From positions 1-64,000 of the forward strand of contig NZ_VELE01000010.1 of the NCBI RefSeq assembly GCF_007681555.1: a DNA stretch of 64,000 nucleotides, given 5' to 3'. Positions 51,377-60,090 of this stretch are shown piece by piece (the first letter of the stretch is position 1; each line of letters opens with the position of its first letter). Source of the stretch: Kocuria salsicia (GTDB lineage Bacteria; Actinomycetota; Actinomycetes; Actinomycetales; Micrococcaceae). The position numbers and the translations under genes were made by a program. The notes below the pieces were generated by a model. That model did no database searches. It had not been told where the DNA came from and saw only the letters and a program-made list of their open reading frames with translations.

Positions 51377-52863
51377 ACCCCTGGATCCCCTTCAACCTGC
51401 TGCCCGCGGACACCGTGCCCGAGTGGATTCTGGTCGCCCTCGCGGTGCTGGACCTCGTGGCGAAACTCGTGGCGCTGGGCTGGATCCCCCACCAGCGCCG
51501 CCCCTCCGTAGCGCTGGCCTGGCTGCTGGCCGTGTTCCTGCTGCCCTACGCGGGCCTCGTGCTCTTCCTGGTGCTGGGCTCCTCCCGGCTGTCGCGGCGC
51601 CGCATGGACAAGCAGGCCCGGATGAACCACGTGATCCAGGAGAACACCCCGGAGGGCGTGGCCCTGGGCCCAGAGTTCGACCGGTACCCGGAGTGGGTGC
51701 GCACCACCGCGGCGCTCAACCAGAACCTCGGGGCGCTTCCCATGGTGGGCGGCAATGACTTCGAGATCCTCCCGGACAACCACCGAAACATGGCCCGGAT
51801 GGCGGCGGACGTGGACGCCGCCACGGACTACGTGCACTTCGAGTTCTACATCGTGGCCGTGGACGAGGTCTCCAGGGACCTGCTCAACGCCCTGATCCGT
51901 GCCCACGAGCGCGGCGTGCGGGTGCGCATCCTCATCGACCACGTGGGGTCCCTGGGCTACCCCGGGTACGCGGAGCTGGTCCGCGAGTTCGACCGATCCG
52001 GGGTGCCGTGGCGGCGGATGCTCCCCATCCGCCCGTGGCGCGGGGAGTGGCAGCGCCCGGACCTGCGCAACCACCGCAAGATCCTGGTCGTGGACGGGCA
52101 GGTGGCCTACACCGGTTCGCAGAACATCATCCACCGCTCGTACAACAAGTCGAAGAACGTGCGGAAGGGACGGCAGTGGAAGGACCTCATGATCCGGGGT
52201 ACCGGCGCCGTGGTCACAGAGCTCAACGCGGTGTTCGTCTCGGACTGGTACTCGGAGACCGACGACCTGCTGCTGGACGAGTCCCCCGCCGCCCTGGAGC
52301 AGGCCTCCGGGCCCATGTTCGCGCAGGTGGTGCCCTCCGGGCCCGGATTCGAGACCGAGAACAACCTGCGGCTGTTCAACCACCTGATCTACAACGCCAA
52401 CCACCGCGTGGTGATCTCCAGCCCGTATTTCGTACCGGACGAGTCCCTGCTGCACGCGCTCACCACGGAGGCCCAGGCGGGGGTGCGGATCCAACTGTTC
52501 GTGGGTGAGACCTCGGACCAGTTCCTCGCGCAGCACGCCCAGAACTCCTACTACTCGGAGCTCGCGCGCGCCGGGGTGCAGATCCACCGCTACAGCTCCC
52601 CCACCGTGCTGCACGCCAAGTTCGTGCTGGTGGACGACATTGTCTCGGTGATCGGCTCCTCCAACATGGACGAGCGCTCGTTCGCGCTGGACCTCGAGGT
52701 CTCCGTGATGATCGTGGACCACGGGTTCCGCGAGCGGATGGAGCGGATCGTGGAGCAGTTCACCGCGCACTCCACGCGCCTGGACCTCGGCGTCTGGGAG
52801 AAGCGGCCCCTGGGCGGCAAGTTCGTGGAGAACGTCTGCCGCCTCACCTCCGGGCTGCTCTGA
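51373..52863 (+). CDS. cls: Cardiolipin synthase
   Basis: 496 residues. Two N-terminal helices (about 15-65) are followed by two phospholipase-D domains. The catalytic HKD motifs are N-H-R-K-I-L-V-V-D-G with GSQN, and H-A-K-F-V-L-V-D-D with GSSNMDERSF. It condenses phosphatidylglycerol at the membrane. ATG 51373 lies at the family start and overlaps the truncated GNAT stop. Confidence 0.94.
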   Translation: MNPWIPFNLLPADTVPEWILVALAVLDLVAKLVALGWIPHQRRPSVALAWLLAVFLLPYAGLVLFLVLGSSRLSRRRMDKQARMNHVIQENTPEGVALGPEFDRYPEWVRTTAALNQNLGALPMVGGNDFEILPDNHRNMARMAADVDAATDYVHFEFYIVAVDEVSRDLLNALIRAHERGVRVRILIDHVGSLGYPGYAELVREFDRSGVPWRRMLPIRPWRGEWQRPDLRNHRKILVVDGQVAYTGSQNIIHRSYNKSKNVRKGRQWKDLMIRGTGAVVTELNAVFVSDWYSETDDLLLDESPAALEQASGPMFAQVVPSGPGFETENNLRLFNHLIYNANHRVVISSPYFVPDESLLHALTTEAQAGVRIQLFVGETSDQFLAQHAQNSYYSELARAGVQIHRYSSPTVLHAKFVLVDDIVSVIGSSNMDERSFALDLEVSVMIVDHGFRERMERIVEQFTAHSTRLDLGVWEKRPLGGKFVENVCRLTSGLL

Positions 52864-52873
52864 GGTGGTACGA

Positions 52874-52916
52874 CGACGCCGCCACCCGGGGTAGCCGGGT
52901 GGCGGCGGCGTCGTTG
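52874..52916. terminator. Bidirectional terminator
   Basis: GCCGCCACCCGG (52878-52889) pairs with CCGGGTGGCGGC (52895-52906), extended imperfectly by CGACG/CGTCG, and then TTGT. It lies between two converging genes. Confidence 0.8.
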
Positions 52917-52948
52917 TCCTCGTAGTGCGGCGCCCGCGCCGCGACGGC

Positions 52949-54013
52949 TCAGGAGGCCACGAGCACCGTGCGGCCGTTGAACGTGCGGTTGCGCAGGCCG
53001 TCCAGCGCGGAGTTGACCTCCTGTGCGGTGAGCGGGAGCTCCGTGATGGGCGGCCTGGGCAGATCCGTGTCCTGGGCGAGCTTCACAAGCTCCTTGAGCT
53101 CGGGCAGGCTGCCCACGAAGTTGCCGCGGATGTTCAGCAGGTTGAACGCCACGAGCGCGGTGGGGAACGTGAACTGGCCGCCGAACAGCCCCACGCTCAC
53201 CAGGGTGCCGCCGTTGGCCAGGGCGAACAGGGCGGCGCTGGAGGTGTCCCCGTTGTTGACCAGGTCGATGGCCGCGGCGATCTTCTCCCCGCCGGCCGCC
53301 ACGATGTCCTTGTGGAGGGCCTCGCCACCCGCTACCACGGTTGCCGTGGCACCCATTGCGGTGGCGTTCTCCAGTGCCTTCTCACTCATGTCCACCGCCA
53401 CGATGTTCTCGTGGCCCAGTGCCTTGAGCAGCGCAATGGTCATGAGCCCCACACCACCGGCGCCGATGACCGCAACCGGCTTGTCCGCGGGGACCGGGAT
53501 GATCTTCTGGATGGCCGAGTAGGACGTCAGCCCAGAGCAGGCCAGCGTGGCACCGAAGGAAGGCTCGATGTCCCCGAGCGGCACCAGGTAGCGGTCCCCT
53601 GGGACCAGGACCTCCTCCGCGTAGCCGCCGTTGAGTGCCACCGAGAGGTTGCGCTTGGCGCCGCTGCAGTAGTTCTCGCGGTCCTCCTGGCAGGCCTGGC
53701 ACTCACCGCACCCGACCCAGGGGTAGACGATGTACTTGGTGTCCCCCGGCTGCACCGTGGCCTGCGGGCCCACCTCCACCACCTCTCCCACAATCTCGTG
53801 GCCCAGCACCACCGGGTACTGCGCGCCCGAGGCGGTCAGCTCGCGACGCCCCGCGCTGCCCAGGTCGAAGTACCCGTCCTGAGCGTGGACGTCCGAGTGG
53901 CACACCCCCGAGTTCGTGACGCGGATCAGCACCTCGGAACCCGTGAGCTGGGGCTTCTCCAGCTCGATCTCCTCCGCCGGGGCACCGGGCTCGGCATGGG
54001 CGAAAACCTTCAT
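52949..54013 (-). CDS. Zinc-dependent alcohol dehydrogenase (AdhP-like)
   Basis: 354 residues, medium-chain dehydrogenase. Catalytic zinc ligands are Cys38 (GVCHSDVH) and His72-Glu73 (GHE), structural zinc Cys102, 105, 108 and 116, and the Rossmann motif VIGAGGVGLMTIALLKALG. It interconverts alcohols and aldehydes with NAD(P). GAAGGAG precedes the ATG; TACAAT at 54075-54070 may be the -10, followed by the palindrome GTGAG-C-CTCAC (54055-54065), a likely operator. Confidence 0.93.
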   Translation of the reverse strand: MKVFAHAEPGAPAEEIELEKPQLTGSEVLIRVTNSGVCHSDVHAQDGYFDLGSAGRRELTASGAQYPVVLGHEIVGEVVEVGPQATVQPGDTKYIVYPWVGCGECQACQEDRENYCSGAKRNLSVALNGGYAEEVLVPGDRYLVPLGDIEPSFGATLACSGLTSYSAIQKIIPVPADKPVAVIGAGGVGLMTIALLKALGHENIVAVDMSEKALENATAMGATATVVAGGEALHKDIVAAGGEKIAAAIDLVNNGDTSSAALFALANGGTLVSVGLFGGQFTFPTALVAFNLLNIRGNFVGSLPELKELVKLAQDTDLPRPPITELPLTAQEVNSALDGLRNRTFNGRTVLVAS

Positions 54014-54225
54014 GGCTACTCCTTCGTAGCAGTTGCGTTCGTGCGACTCGCAGTGTGAGCCTCACCATAATTGTAGGCCGCACCACCCGGATGCCGAACC
54101 GGTGCGCCGGGGCTCGCCGCACTGCCAGGTGACGGGCCACCGGGGCCCGCACGACGACGTCGCACCCGCCGGCCCGTGGTGGGCCTTCCGGCAGACCGAG
54201 CTACGGGAAGGTCTAGCGTGACCCC

Positions 54226-54771
54226 ATGGACGAGACACCCACGGACACGACCCACCGATCCGAACCACCCCAGCAGGGCGACGAGACCGCCACCCTGCTG
54301 GGGTTTCTGGAATACCTGCGCGCTACGGTCGCGTGGAAGACCGAGGGGCTCAGCACGGCGCAGCTGCACGAACGTCCCCTGCCCAGCACCATGACCCTGG
54401 GCGGCATGCTCCGCCACCTCACCTACGTGGAGGACCACTGGTTCTGCTACGTGCTCAGCGGGCAGCGGCAGTGCTCCCCGTGGGACGCCGTGGAGTGGGA
54501 GAAGGGCCCGGACTGGGACTGGGACTCCGCCTCCGAGGCGGGCGGGGACGCCCTGCGAACGCACTGGGCCGCCGCTGTGGAGCAGTCCCGGCAGCGGTGG
54601 GAGAACTTCGCCGCGGAGCACGCTCACCCGATGGACGCGCTCGTGGCCCGTCCCCTCCGCGGGGACATGAACGCCCGGTGGGTGCTCACGCACATGGTCG
54701 AGGAGTACGCGCGCCACTGCGGCCACGCAGACCTGCTGCGGGAGGCGATCGATGGCGCCGTCGGGGAGTGA
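54226..54771 (+). CDS. DinB/DUF664-family protein
   Basis: A 181-residue four-helix bundle. The metal-site histidines can be read in GGMLRHLTYVEDHWF and EEYARHCGHADLLREAIDG, the standard DUF664 pattern. The family includes mycothiol- or bacillithiol-dependent enzymes and many of unknown role; in a mycothiol-producing actinobacterium a mycothiol-linked role is plausible but unproven. Confidence 0.88.
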   Translation: MDETPTDTTHRSEPPQQGDETATLLGFLEYLRATVAWKTEGLSTAQLHERPLPSTMTLGGMLRHLTYVEDHWFCYVLSGQRQCSPWDAVEWEKGPDWDWDSASEAGGDALRTHWAAAVEQSRQRWENFAAEHAHPMDALVARPLRGDMNARWVLTHMVEEYARHCGHADLLREAIDGAVGE

Positions 54772-54877
54772 GGTCCTTGCGACCGACGGCGCCTGGGCCG
54801 ACCCACGAGCCCGGGCCACGCCACTCGGTGTCGGGATGGCGGTCGCACGGGTCAGTCACGAGCCGGGCGGGCCACCG

Positions 54878-55147
54878 TCACTCCACTCGGCAGCCGCAGC
54901 TCACCGGATCCTGTGGGATCGGTTCCAGGCTGCGTACCGCCAGCAGGTGACACTCTGGGAAGCGGTGGCCCTCGTCCGGGCGGCTCATGGTGTGCCAGAC
55001 CTCGCGGAAGCCGGCCCGCAGGAGGTGGTCCGCCATCACCTCGGGGTGCCAGCGCCAGGCCGGGCCCACGGCGTGGTCAAAGGAGACGACCGCCCGACCG
55101 CGGTCCATCGCCTGGAACGCGAGCATCACCACGCCGCCCTCCGGCAT
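54878..55147 (-). pseudogene. SAM-methyltransferase C-terminal fragment
   Basis: About 90 codons reading PEGGVVMLAFQAMDRG, then SFDHAVGPAWRWHPEVMADHLLRAGFREVWHTMSR and FPECHLLAVRS. This is how the last third of a class I methyltransferase (post-motif III and the final beta-hairpin) looks. The N-terminal SAM-binding motifs are absent, and the frame upstream has no matching residues. A decayed copy. The remaining stretch 55148-55341 holds nothing I recognise. Confidence 0.6.
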
Positions 55148-55341
55148 CCGCTCTGCCCGGTCCGCGCGCACGCCCGCCACCCTGCACCGCCCGCTGCGGC
55201 ACCGTCCGGAACTAGTGCCGTCCGGAACAGGGCCCCGGCGGCGCGGACCCCGGGCGGGAAACGGGCCGTTGTCCCACCCGAGTGGGGTGCCCCGGCAACC
55301 CGGCCGTGCGGCGTCGTCCTCCCTGCGTCCCGGGCCGCCGC

Positions 55342-56748
55342 TCAGCGGGAACTGGCCGTGGCCACGGAGCACGCGTCCGCGAACGCGCCCCGGTAGGCCG
55401 CGGCGGGGTGAGTGTCCTTCACGCGGTCCTGGCCGGCTCCGTAGAGGGACTCGCGCAGGGTGGAGCCCTCGTACTCGGTGCGGTAGCGGCCGCGGGCCTG
55501 CAGTTCGGGGACCACGTACTCCACGAAGTCCTCGAAGGAGCCCGGGCTCACGTGGTAGGCCAGGTTGATGCCGTCCAGGCCGCCCTCGTCCACCCAGCGC
55601 TCCAGCTCGTCCGCCACGGTGGACGGAGAGCCCACGATCACGGCGCCCATCCCGCCCAGGGCGCAGTGCTTGGCGATCTCCTCGCGCGTCCACCGCTTGT
55701 CCTTCGCCTGGAGGGTGAACGGGGTGAGGAAGGACTGGATGGAGTCGGTCTTGATGTAGTTCAGGGCCTCGTCCTCCGGGAACTGGGAGAGGTCCACGCC
55801 GGACCAGCCGCCGATGATCGCCTGGGACGCCTCCAGGTCCACGTACTGCAGGTAGTCACGGTACTTCTCCGCGGCCTCCTCATCCGTGTCCGCGACCACC
55901 ACGGAGAGCATCGCGTAGATCTTCACGTCCTCCGGGTCCCGGCCCTGGGCCTGCGCCTGCTCGCGGATCTTGTCCGTCATGTACCGGGTGAGGTCCGGGC
56001 GGGTGCCGCCGATGAACACCGCCTCCGCGTGCCGCCCGGCGAACGCCTGCCCGCGCGAGGACGCACCCGCCTGGAAGATCAGCGGCGTGCGCTGCGGGGA
56101 CGGCTCGGTCAGCCCGGCCCCGGGAACCGTGAAGTGCTCGCCGGCGTGCCGGATGGGGTGCACCTTGGTGGGGTCCGCGTAGACCCCGGATTCGCGGTCC
56201 TTCACCACGGCGTCGTCCTCCCACGAGCCCTCCCAGAGCTTGTAGCACACGTCCAGGAACTCCTCCGCGATCTCGTAGCGCTGGTCGTGCTCGATCTGGC
56301 GCGGCAGCCCCTGGTTCTCAGCGGCGGAGGGCAGGTAGGAGGTGACCACGTTGAAGCCCACGCGCCCGCGCGTGAGGTGGTCCAGCGTGGCGAACTTCCG
56401 GGCGAGGGTGTAGGGCTGCTCGTAGGTCACTGCGCTCGTGACGCCGAAGCCCAGGTGCTCCGTCACGGCGGCCATGGCCGAGACCTGCATGAACGGGTCG
56501 TTGACCGGGACCTGCGCGCCGTCCCGCACGGCCGGTGCCGCGGAGTTGCGGTAGATGTCGTAGATCCCGACGACGTCCGCCAGGAAGAGTGCGTCGAACT
56601 TCCCCTTCTCCAGCAGCCGGGCCAGATTCGTCCAGTACTCGAGCGTGTTGTACTCGGTGGCCCGGGACCGCGGGTGCCGCCACAGGCCAAAGCTCTGGTG
56701 GTCCACACAGGTCATGTCAAATGCGTTGACGGAGATCCGCTTGCTCAT
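55342..56748 (-). CDS. LLM-class FMN-dependent monooxygenase (NtaA/SnaA/DszA type)
   Basis: A 468-residue TIM-barrel flavin enzyme using reduced FMN from a partner reductase. It has NAFDMTCVDHQSFGLWRHP, FLADVVGIYDIYRN, TLDHLTRGRVGFNVVTSY, and PLIFQAGASSRGQAFAGRHAEAVFIGG, characteristic of the NtaA/DszA group that attacks aminopolycarboxylates, sulfones or other organosulfur compounds. It is divergent from a riboswitch-led sulfonate-type importer, which points to organosulfur use. There is no flavin reductase in view. ATG 56748. Confidence 0.9.
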   Translation of the reverse strand: MSKRISVNAFDMTCVDHQSFGLWRHPRSRATEYNTLEYWTNLARLLEKGKFDALFLADVVGIYDIYRNSAAPAVRDGAQVPVNDPFMQVSAMAAVTEHLGFGVTSAVTYEQPYTLARKFATLDHLTRGRVGFNVVTSYLPSAAENQGLPRQIEHDQRYEIAEEFLDVCYKLWEGSWEDDAVVKDRESGVYADPTKVHPIRHAGEHFTVPGAGLTEPSPQRTPLIFQAGASSRGQAFAGRHAEAVFIGGTRPDLTRYMTDKIREQAQAQGRDPEDVKIYAMLSVVVADTDEEAAEKYRDYLQYVDLEASQAIIGGWSGVDLSQFPEDEALNYIKTDSIQSFLTPFTLQAKDKRWTREEIAKHCALGGMGAVIVGSPSTVADELERWVDEGGLDGINLAYHVSPGSFEDFVEYVVPELQARGRYRTEYEGSTLRESLYGAGQDRVKDTHPAAAYRGAFADACSVATASSR

Positions 56749-56867
56749 GTGCCGGTTCCTTGAAGTTGACGCAACCCGCACCCCGTGCACCGCCCGCGGC
56801 GGCCATCTGCGGGTCCAGCGCGCGCGTGCGCGGCGCCGTACTTGCCGCATGCGGTGTGCCATGCGGC

Positions 56868-56932
56868 CCGATCCTCACCTGGGGCACCCCGCTACGGGAG
56901 AGGGTTGCCGTCCGACAAGCCAGGGCTGAACG
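56868..56932 (-). other. Candidate structured leader upstream of the LLM gene
   Basis: On the minus strand the stretch reads CCTGG, then CGGCAACCC, a CCCG/CGGG hairpin, then GGGGTGCCCCAGGTGAGGAT, so CCTGG and CCAGG can close it. The GGCAACC and GGTGC pieces are also the core of S-box/SAM-IV aptamers, but the rest is not a clear match. It lies 120 bases before the monooxygenase start. Possibly a second sulfur-responsive RNA. Confidence 0.45.
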
Positions 56933-57085
56933 TCGGAACTCGTGATCGTCTCGATCCAGAGTCTAACCACGCTCCCTCAGCAGGCGAAGCTCCACGTGAC
57001 GCCGCGTGACCCCGCGCACCACCGATCCCCGTGGGCTGTCTCACACCGACTTGCATCACCGCTCCGGGCAACCGTTGAATGAGGG

Positions 57086-57172
57086 CGTTCCCATCCGGAG
57101 CGGCTGAGAGACCTGGCTCGTCGACGTCGCAGCAACCGGCCCCACGCGGGCAAGGTGCTAATGCCAGGAACG
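57086..57172 (+). ncRNA. SAM-I/IV-class riboswitch
   Basis: P1 is CGTTCC (57086-57091) with GGAACG (57167-57172). Inside are GAGCGGCTGAGAGACCTGGC, GCAGCAACCGGC and AGGTGCTAATGCC, the conserved S-adenosylmethionine-binding core. It is followed within a few bases by GGAG (57175-57178) and the TTG start, so SAM binding probably hides the ribosome-binding site (translational control). The rest of the divergent gap is described with the minus-strand leader. Confidence 0.88.
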
Positions 57173-57186
57173 ATGGAGTTGATGAG

Positions 57187-57990
57187 TTGCGTCATGTCCT
57201 CACACGCCCGGACACCGCCCTCGACGCCGCGGCGGTCTCGTTCGAGAACCTGGGCAAGTCCTTCCCCTCCCGCGACGGTCGGTACGAGCAGCCCGTCCTG
57301 ACGGACGTCTCCTTCCGGGTCGAGCCGGGAGAGATCGTCACCGTCCTGGGCCCCTCGGGCTGCGGGAAGTCGACGCTGCTGCGCGCGGTGGGCGGCCTCA
57401 GCGCCCCCACGTCCGGCGCGGTACGGATCGACGACGACGTCGTCTCCGGGATCGACCCGCGCTGCGCCGTCGGCTTTCAGGAGCCGCGGCTGCTGCCCTG
57501 GCGCACGATCACGAAGAACGTGGAACTCGGCCTGCCCGCGAGAACCCCGAGCGGCACTGGCCGACGCCGGGTGGCCGAGCTGCTGGATCTCGTGGGGCTG
57601 ACCCACCACGCGGGCCACCGCCCCGGAGAGGTCTCGGGCGGCATGGCGCAGCGCGCGTCGCTGGCCCGTGCGCTGGCCCGCAACCCCCGGGTGCTGCTGC
57701 TGGACGAACCCTTCGGCGCGCTGGACGCCCTCACCCGGATCCGCATGCAGGACCTCCTGCTGCAGGTGCACCGGGCGGATCCGACAACGGTCCTGATGGT
57801 CACGCACGACGTCGAGGAGGCGCTCGTCCTCTCCGACCGCGTGGTCGTCCTGACCCGAGAGACCCCCACGAGCCCGGCCACGGTGGCGGAGGTGCTCGCC
57901 CCGGATCTGGCCCGCCCGCGCTCCCGGGACGACACCCGCCTCACCGCCATGCGCACCCACCTGCTGCGCCTGCTCGGTGTGGAGCGCTGA
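57187..57990 (+). CDS. Sulfonate/taurine-type ABC ATPase (SsuB/TauB-like)
   Basis: 267 residues. Walker A is GPSGCGKST, the signature is VSGGMAQRASLARALA, Walker B is VLLLDEPFGALD and the H-loop is VTHDVEEAL; the short Q-loop region VGFQEPRLLPWRT is the SsuB/TauB hallmark. In this frame no ATG or GTG is available at the right place: TTG 57187, 8 bases after GGAG, is chosen. Under the SAM riboswitch it should be made when methionine or SAM is low. Confidence 0.87.
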   Translation: MRHVLTRPDTALDAAAVSFENLGKSFPSRDGRYEQPVLTDVSFRVEPGEIVTVLGPSGCGKSTLLRAVGGLSAPTSGAVRIDDDVVSGIDPRCAVGFQEPRLLPWRTITKNVELGLPARTPSGTGRRRVAELLDLVGLTHHAGHRPGEVSGGMAQRASLARALARNPRVLLLDEPFGALDALTRIRMQDLLLQVHRADPTTVLMVTHDVEEALVLSDRVVVLTRETPTSPATVAEVLAPDLARPRSRDDTRLTAMRTHLLRLLGVER

Positions 57991-57993
57991 GGG

Positions 57994-59040
57994 GTGCCCG
58001 TCGTCTCACGCCGGGGCGTGCTGCGTGCCGCCGCCCTCTCCTCCCTGGCGCTGCCGTTGAGCGGCTGCGTCATGGCCGGGGAGGGCCCCGGACGCGGCGT
58101 GGCCGGCGGCTCCGCGGACGAGATCTACCTGGACTACGCCACGTACAACCCGCTGTCACTGATCATCAAGTCCAAGGGGTGGCTCGAGAAGGTTGCCGCC
58201 GAGCACGGCCAGAGCGTCACCTGGGTCTACTCGGCCGGGTCGAACAAGGCGAACGAGTCCCTGCGCGCGGGCGTGGTCGATGTCGGCTCCACCGCCGGCT
58301 CGGCCGCGCTGCTGGCACGGGCCAACGGCTCCCCGATCAAGACCATCAGCCTCTTCTCCCAGCCCGAGTGGTCTGCCCTGGTGCGCACGGCGGCCTCGCC
58401 CGTGCGCGCCATCGCTGACCTCGCAGGCAAGAGCGTGGCCGTCACCAAGGGGACGGACCCCTACTTCTTCCTGCTGCAGTCCCTGAAGGCTGCGGGGATG
58501 AGCGCGGAGGACGTCACCGTGACGAACCTCCAGCACGCGGACGGGCGCACGGCCCTGGACTCCGGCCGGGTGGACGCCTGGTCCGGGCTGGACCCGATCA
58601 TGGCGGCGTCCGAGCAGAACGGCGACGTGCTGTTCCACCGCAAACTCGAGTACAACACCTACGGCTTCCTCAACGTCCGCGAGGTCTTCCTGCGGCTGAA
58701 CCCCACCGGCGCCCAGGACGTGGTGAACACCTACGCCTATGCCCGCTCCTGGGCGGCGCGGCACCGTGACGAGGGGATCGAGGTCCTCGCGGAAGCGGCG
58801 AAGATCGACCTCGACACCGCCACCCGTGTGTGGCACCGCACCCACCTGGACATCGACCCCGTCCCCGGCGAGAAGCAGCTCGCCGTGCTGCGGGAGGTGG
58901 GCCCGATCCTCGTCGACTCGGGGGACGTGCCCTCGCAGCAGGATGTGGACGACGCCCTCGCGGGGATTGTCGAGCAGCACTACGCACAGAGCGCGGACGC
59001 CGACGCCGCGGCCCGGGCCATCGAAGGGAACGCCCCATGA
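57994..59040 (+). CDS. Sulfonate-type ABC substrate-binding lipoprotein (SsuA-like)
   Basis: 348 residues. A twin-arginine-like S-R-R-G-V-L precedes a hydrophobic stretch and lipobox L-S-G-C (Cys25). The binding domain has IIKSKGWLEKVAAEHGQSVTWVYSAGSNKANESLRAGVVDVGSTAGSAALLARANGSPIKTI and GKSVAVTKGTDPYFFLLQSLKAAGMSAEDVTVTNLQHADGRTALDSGRVDAWSGLDP, the SsuA/TauA form. GTG start 3 bases after the ATPase gene. Confidence 0.88.
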   Translation: MPVVSRRGVLRAAALSSLALPLSGCVMAGEGPGRGVAGGSADEIYLDYATYNPLSLIIKSKGWLEKVAAEHGQSVTWVYSAGSNKANESLRAGVVDVGSTAGSAALLARANGSPIKTISLFSQPEWSALVRTAASPVRAIADLAGKSVAVTKGTDPYFFLLQSLKAAGMSAEDVTVTNLQHADGRTALDSGRVDAWSGLDPIMAASEQNGDVLFHRKLEYNTYGFLNVREVFLRLNPTGAQDVVNTYAYARSWAARHRDEGIEVLAEAAKIDLDTATRVWHRTHLDIDPVPGEKQLAVLREVGPILVDSGDVPSQQDVDDALAGIVEQHYAQSADADAAARAIEGNAP

Positions 59041-59954
59041 GCACGCACTCCACCTCCGGAAGCACGACCCTGGACGAGGTGACCGGCGAACCCCTCGGCG
59101 GCGCGAACGCGAGCACGGTGCCCGCCGCCGAGCACGAAGGCTCCGGTCCGCTGCCCCCACGACGTCGACGGGCAGGTTCCGTGCCGCGCACCCGGCTCAC
59201 GGTCGCCCTGCTCGGACTGGTGCTGCCCGTCCTGCTGCTGCTCGTGTGGCACCTCCTGTCCACAAACGGCTTCTACTCCCCTGTGCAGCTCCCGCAGCCC
59301 TCGGCCGTCCTCGGCGCCGGGTGGGAGCTGCTGCGCAGCGGTGACCTGTGGGTGCACGTGGGGATCTCCACCCAGCGCGTGGTCGTAGGATTCATGCTCG
59401 GCAGCGCCCTGGGCCTCGCCGTCGGCGCCCTGGTGGGACTCTCCCCGTGGGCGCGGATCCTCGCCGGGCCCACCGTCGGAGCCCTGCGCGCGGTACCGTC
59501 CCTGGCCTGGGTTCCGCTGCTGCTGCTGTGGATCGGGATTGGGGAGAACTCCAAGGTGACCCTGGTGGCCATCGGCGCGTTCTTCCCCGTGTACACCACG
59601 GTCTCCGCGGCGCTGCAGCACGTGGACGGGCAGATCGTCGAGGCGGCCCGCTCGTTCGGCATCCGGGGCGTCCGGCTGTTCACCACCGTGCAGCTGCCCG
59701 CCGTGCTGCCCGCCGTGATCTCCGGGCTGCGTCTCGCGCTGGCCCAGGCGTGGCTGTTCCTCGTGGCCGCCGAGCTGCTCGGCTCCTCCATGGGGCTCGG
59801 ATTTCTGCTCACCGACTCGCAGAACAACGGTCGCACGGACCGGCTCCTGCTCGCGATCGTGCTGCTCGCCGTGCTGGGCAAGCTGACAGATGCGCTGATC
59901 GGGGTCTTCGAGCGCTGGACACAGCACCGGTGGGGCTCGGCCCCCGCCACCTGA
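59037..59954 (+). CDS. Sulfonate-type ABC permease (SsuC-like)
   Basis: 305 residues. A 60-residue disordered cytoplasmic N-terminus precedes six helices. The EAA motif is EAARSFGIRGVRLFTTVQLPAVLPAVISGLRLALAQAW, characteristic of SsuC/TauC. Starts at ATG overlapping the previous stop. The gene order is ATPase, binding protein, permease. Confidence 0.9.
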   Translation: MSTHSTSGSTTLDEVTGEPLGGANASTVPAAEHEGSGPLPPRRRRAGSVPRTRLTVALLGLVLPVLLLLVWHLLSTNGFYSPVQLPQPSAVLGAGWELLRSGDLWVHVGISTQRVVVGFMLGSALGLAVGALVGLSPWARILAGPTVGALRAVPSLAWVPLLLLWIGIGENSKVTLVAIGAFFPVYTTVSAALQHVDGQIVEAARSFGIRGVRLFTTVQLPAVLPAVISGLRLALAQAWLFLVAAELLGSSMGLGFLLTDSQNNGRTDRLLLAIVLLAVLGKLTDALIGVFERWTQHRWGSAPAT

Positions 59955-60090
59955 GCCCGGTTTCTCGTCCGGGCGGCGTCGGCACCCGACGACGACGCCC
60001 GCACCCCTGAGCACGCCACCCACCCGAGGCGCGAGCCCCACGGCCGCCGCCCCCTGACCTCCGACGGACCATGAACCAGGAGACACCACG

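Noticed and set aside
46996-52770. A 1,924-codon open frame on the minus strand
   Set aside because: It is antisense to purS, purQ, purL and cls, has His/Val/Arg-rich shadow composition, and no domain. Long antisense frames are expected at this GC content.
55282-56763. A 493-codon plus-strand open frame
   Set aside because: Antisense to the LLM monooxygenase, without motifs.
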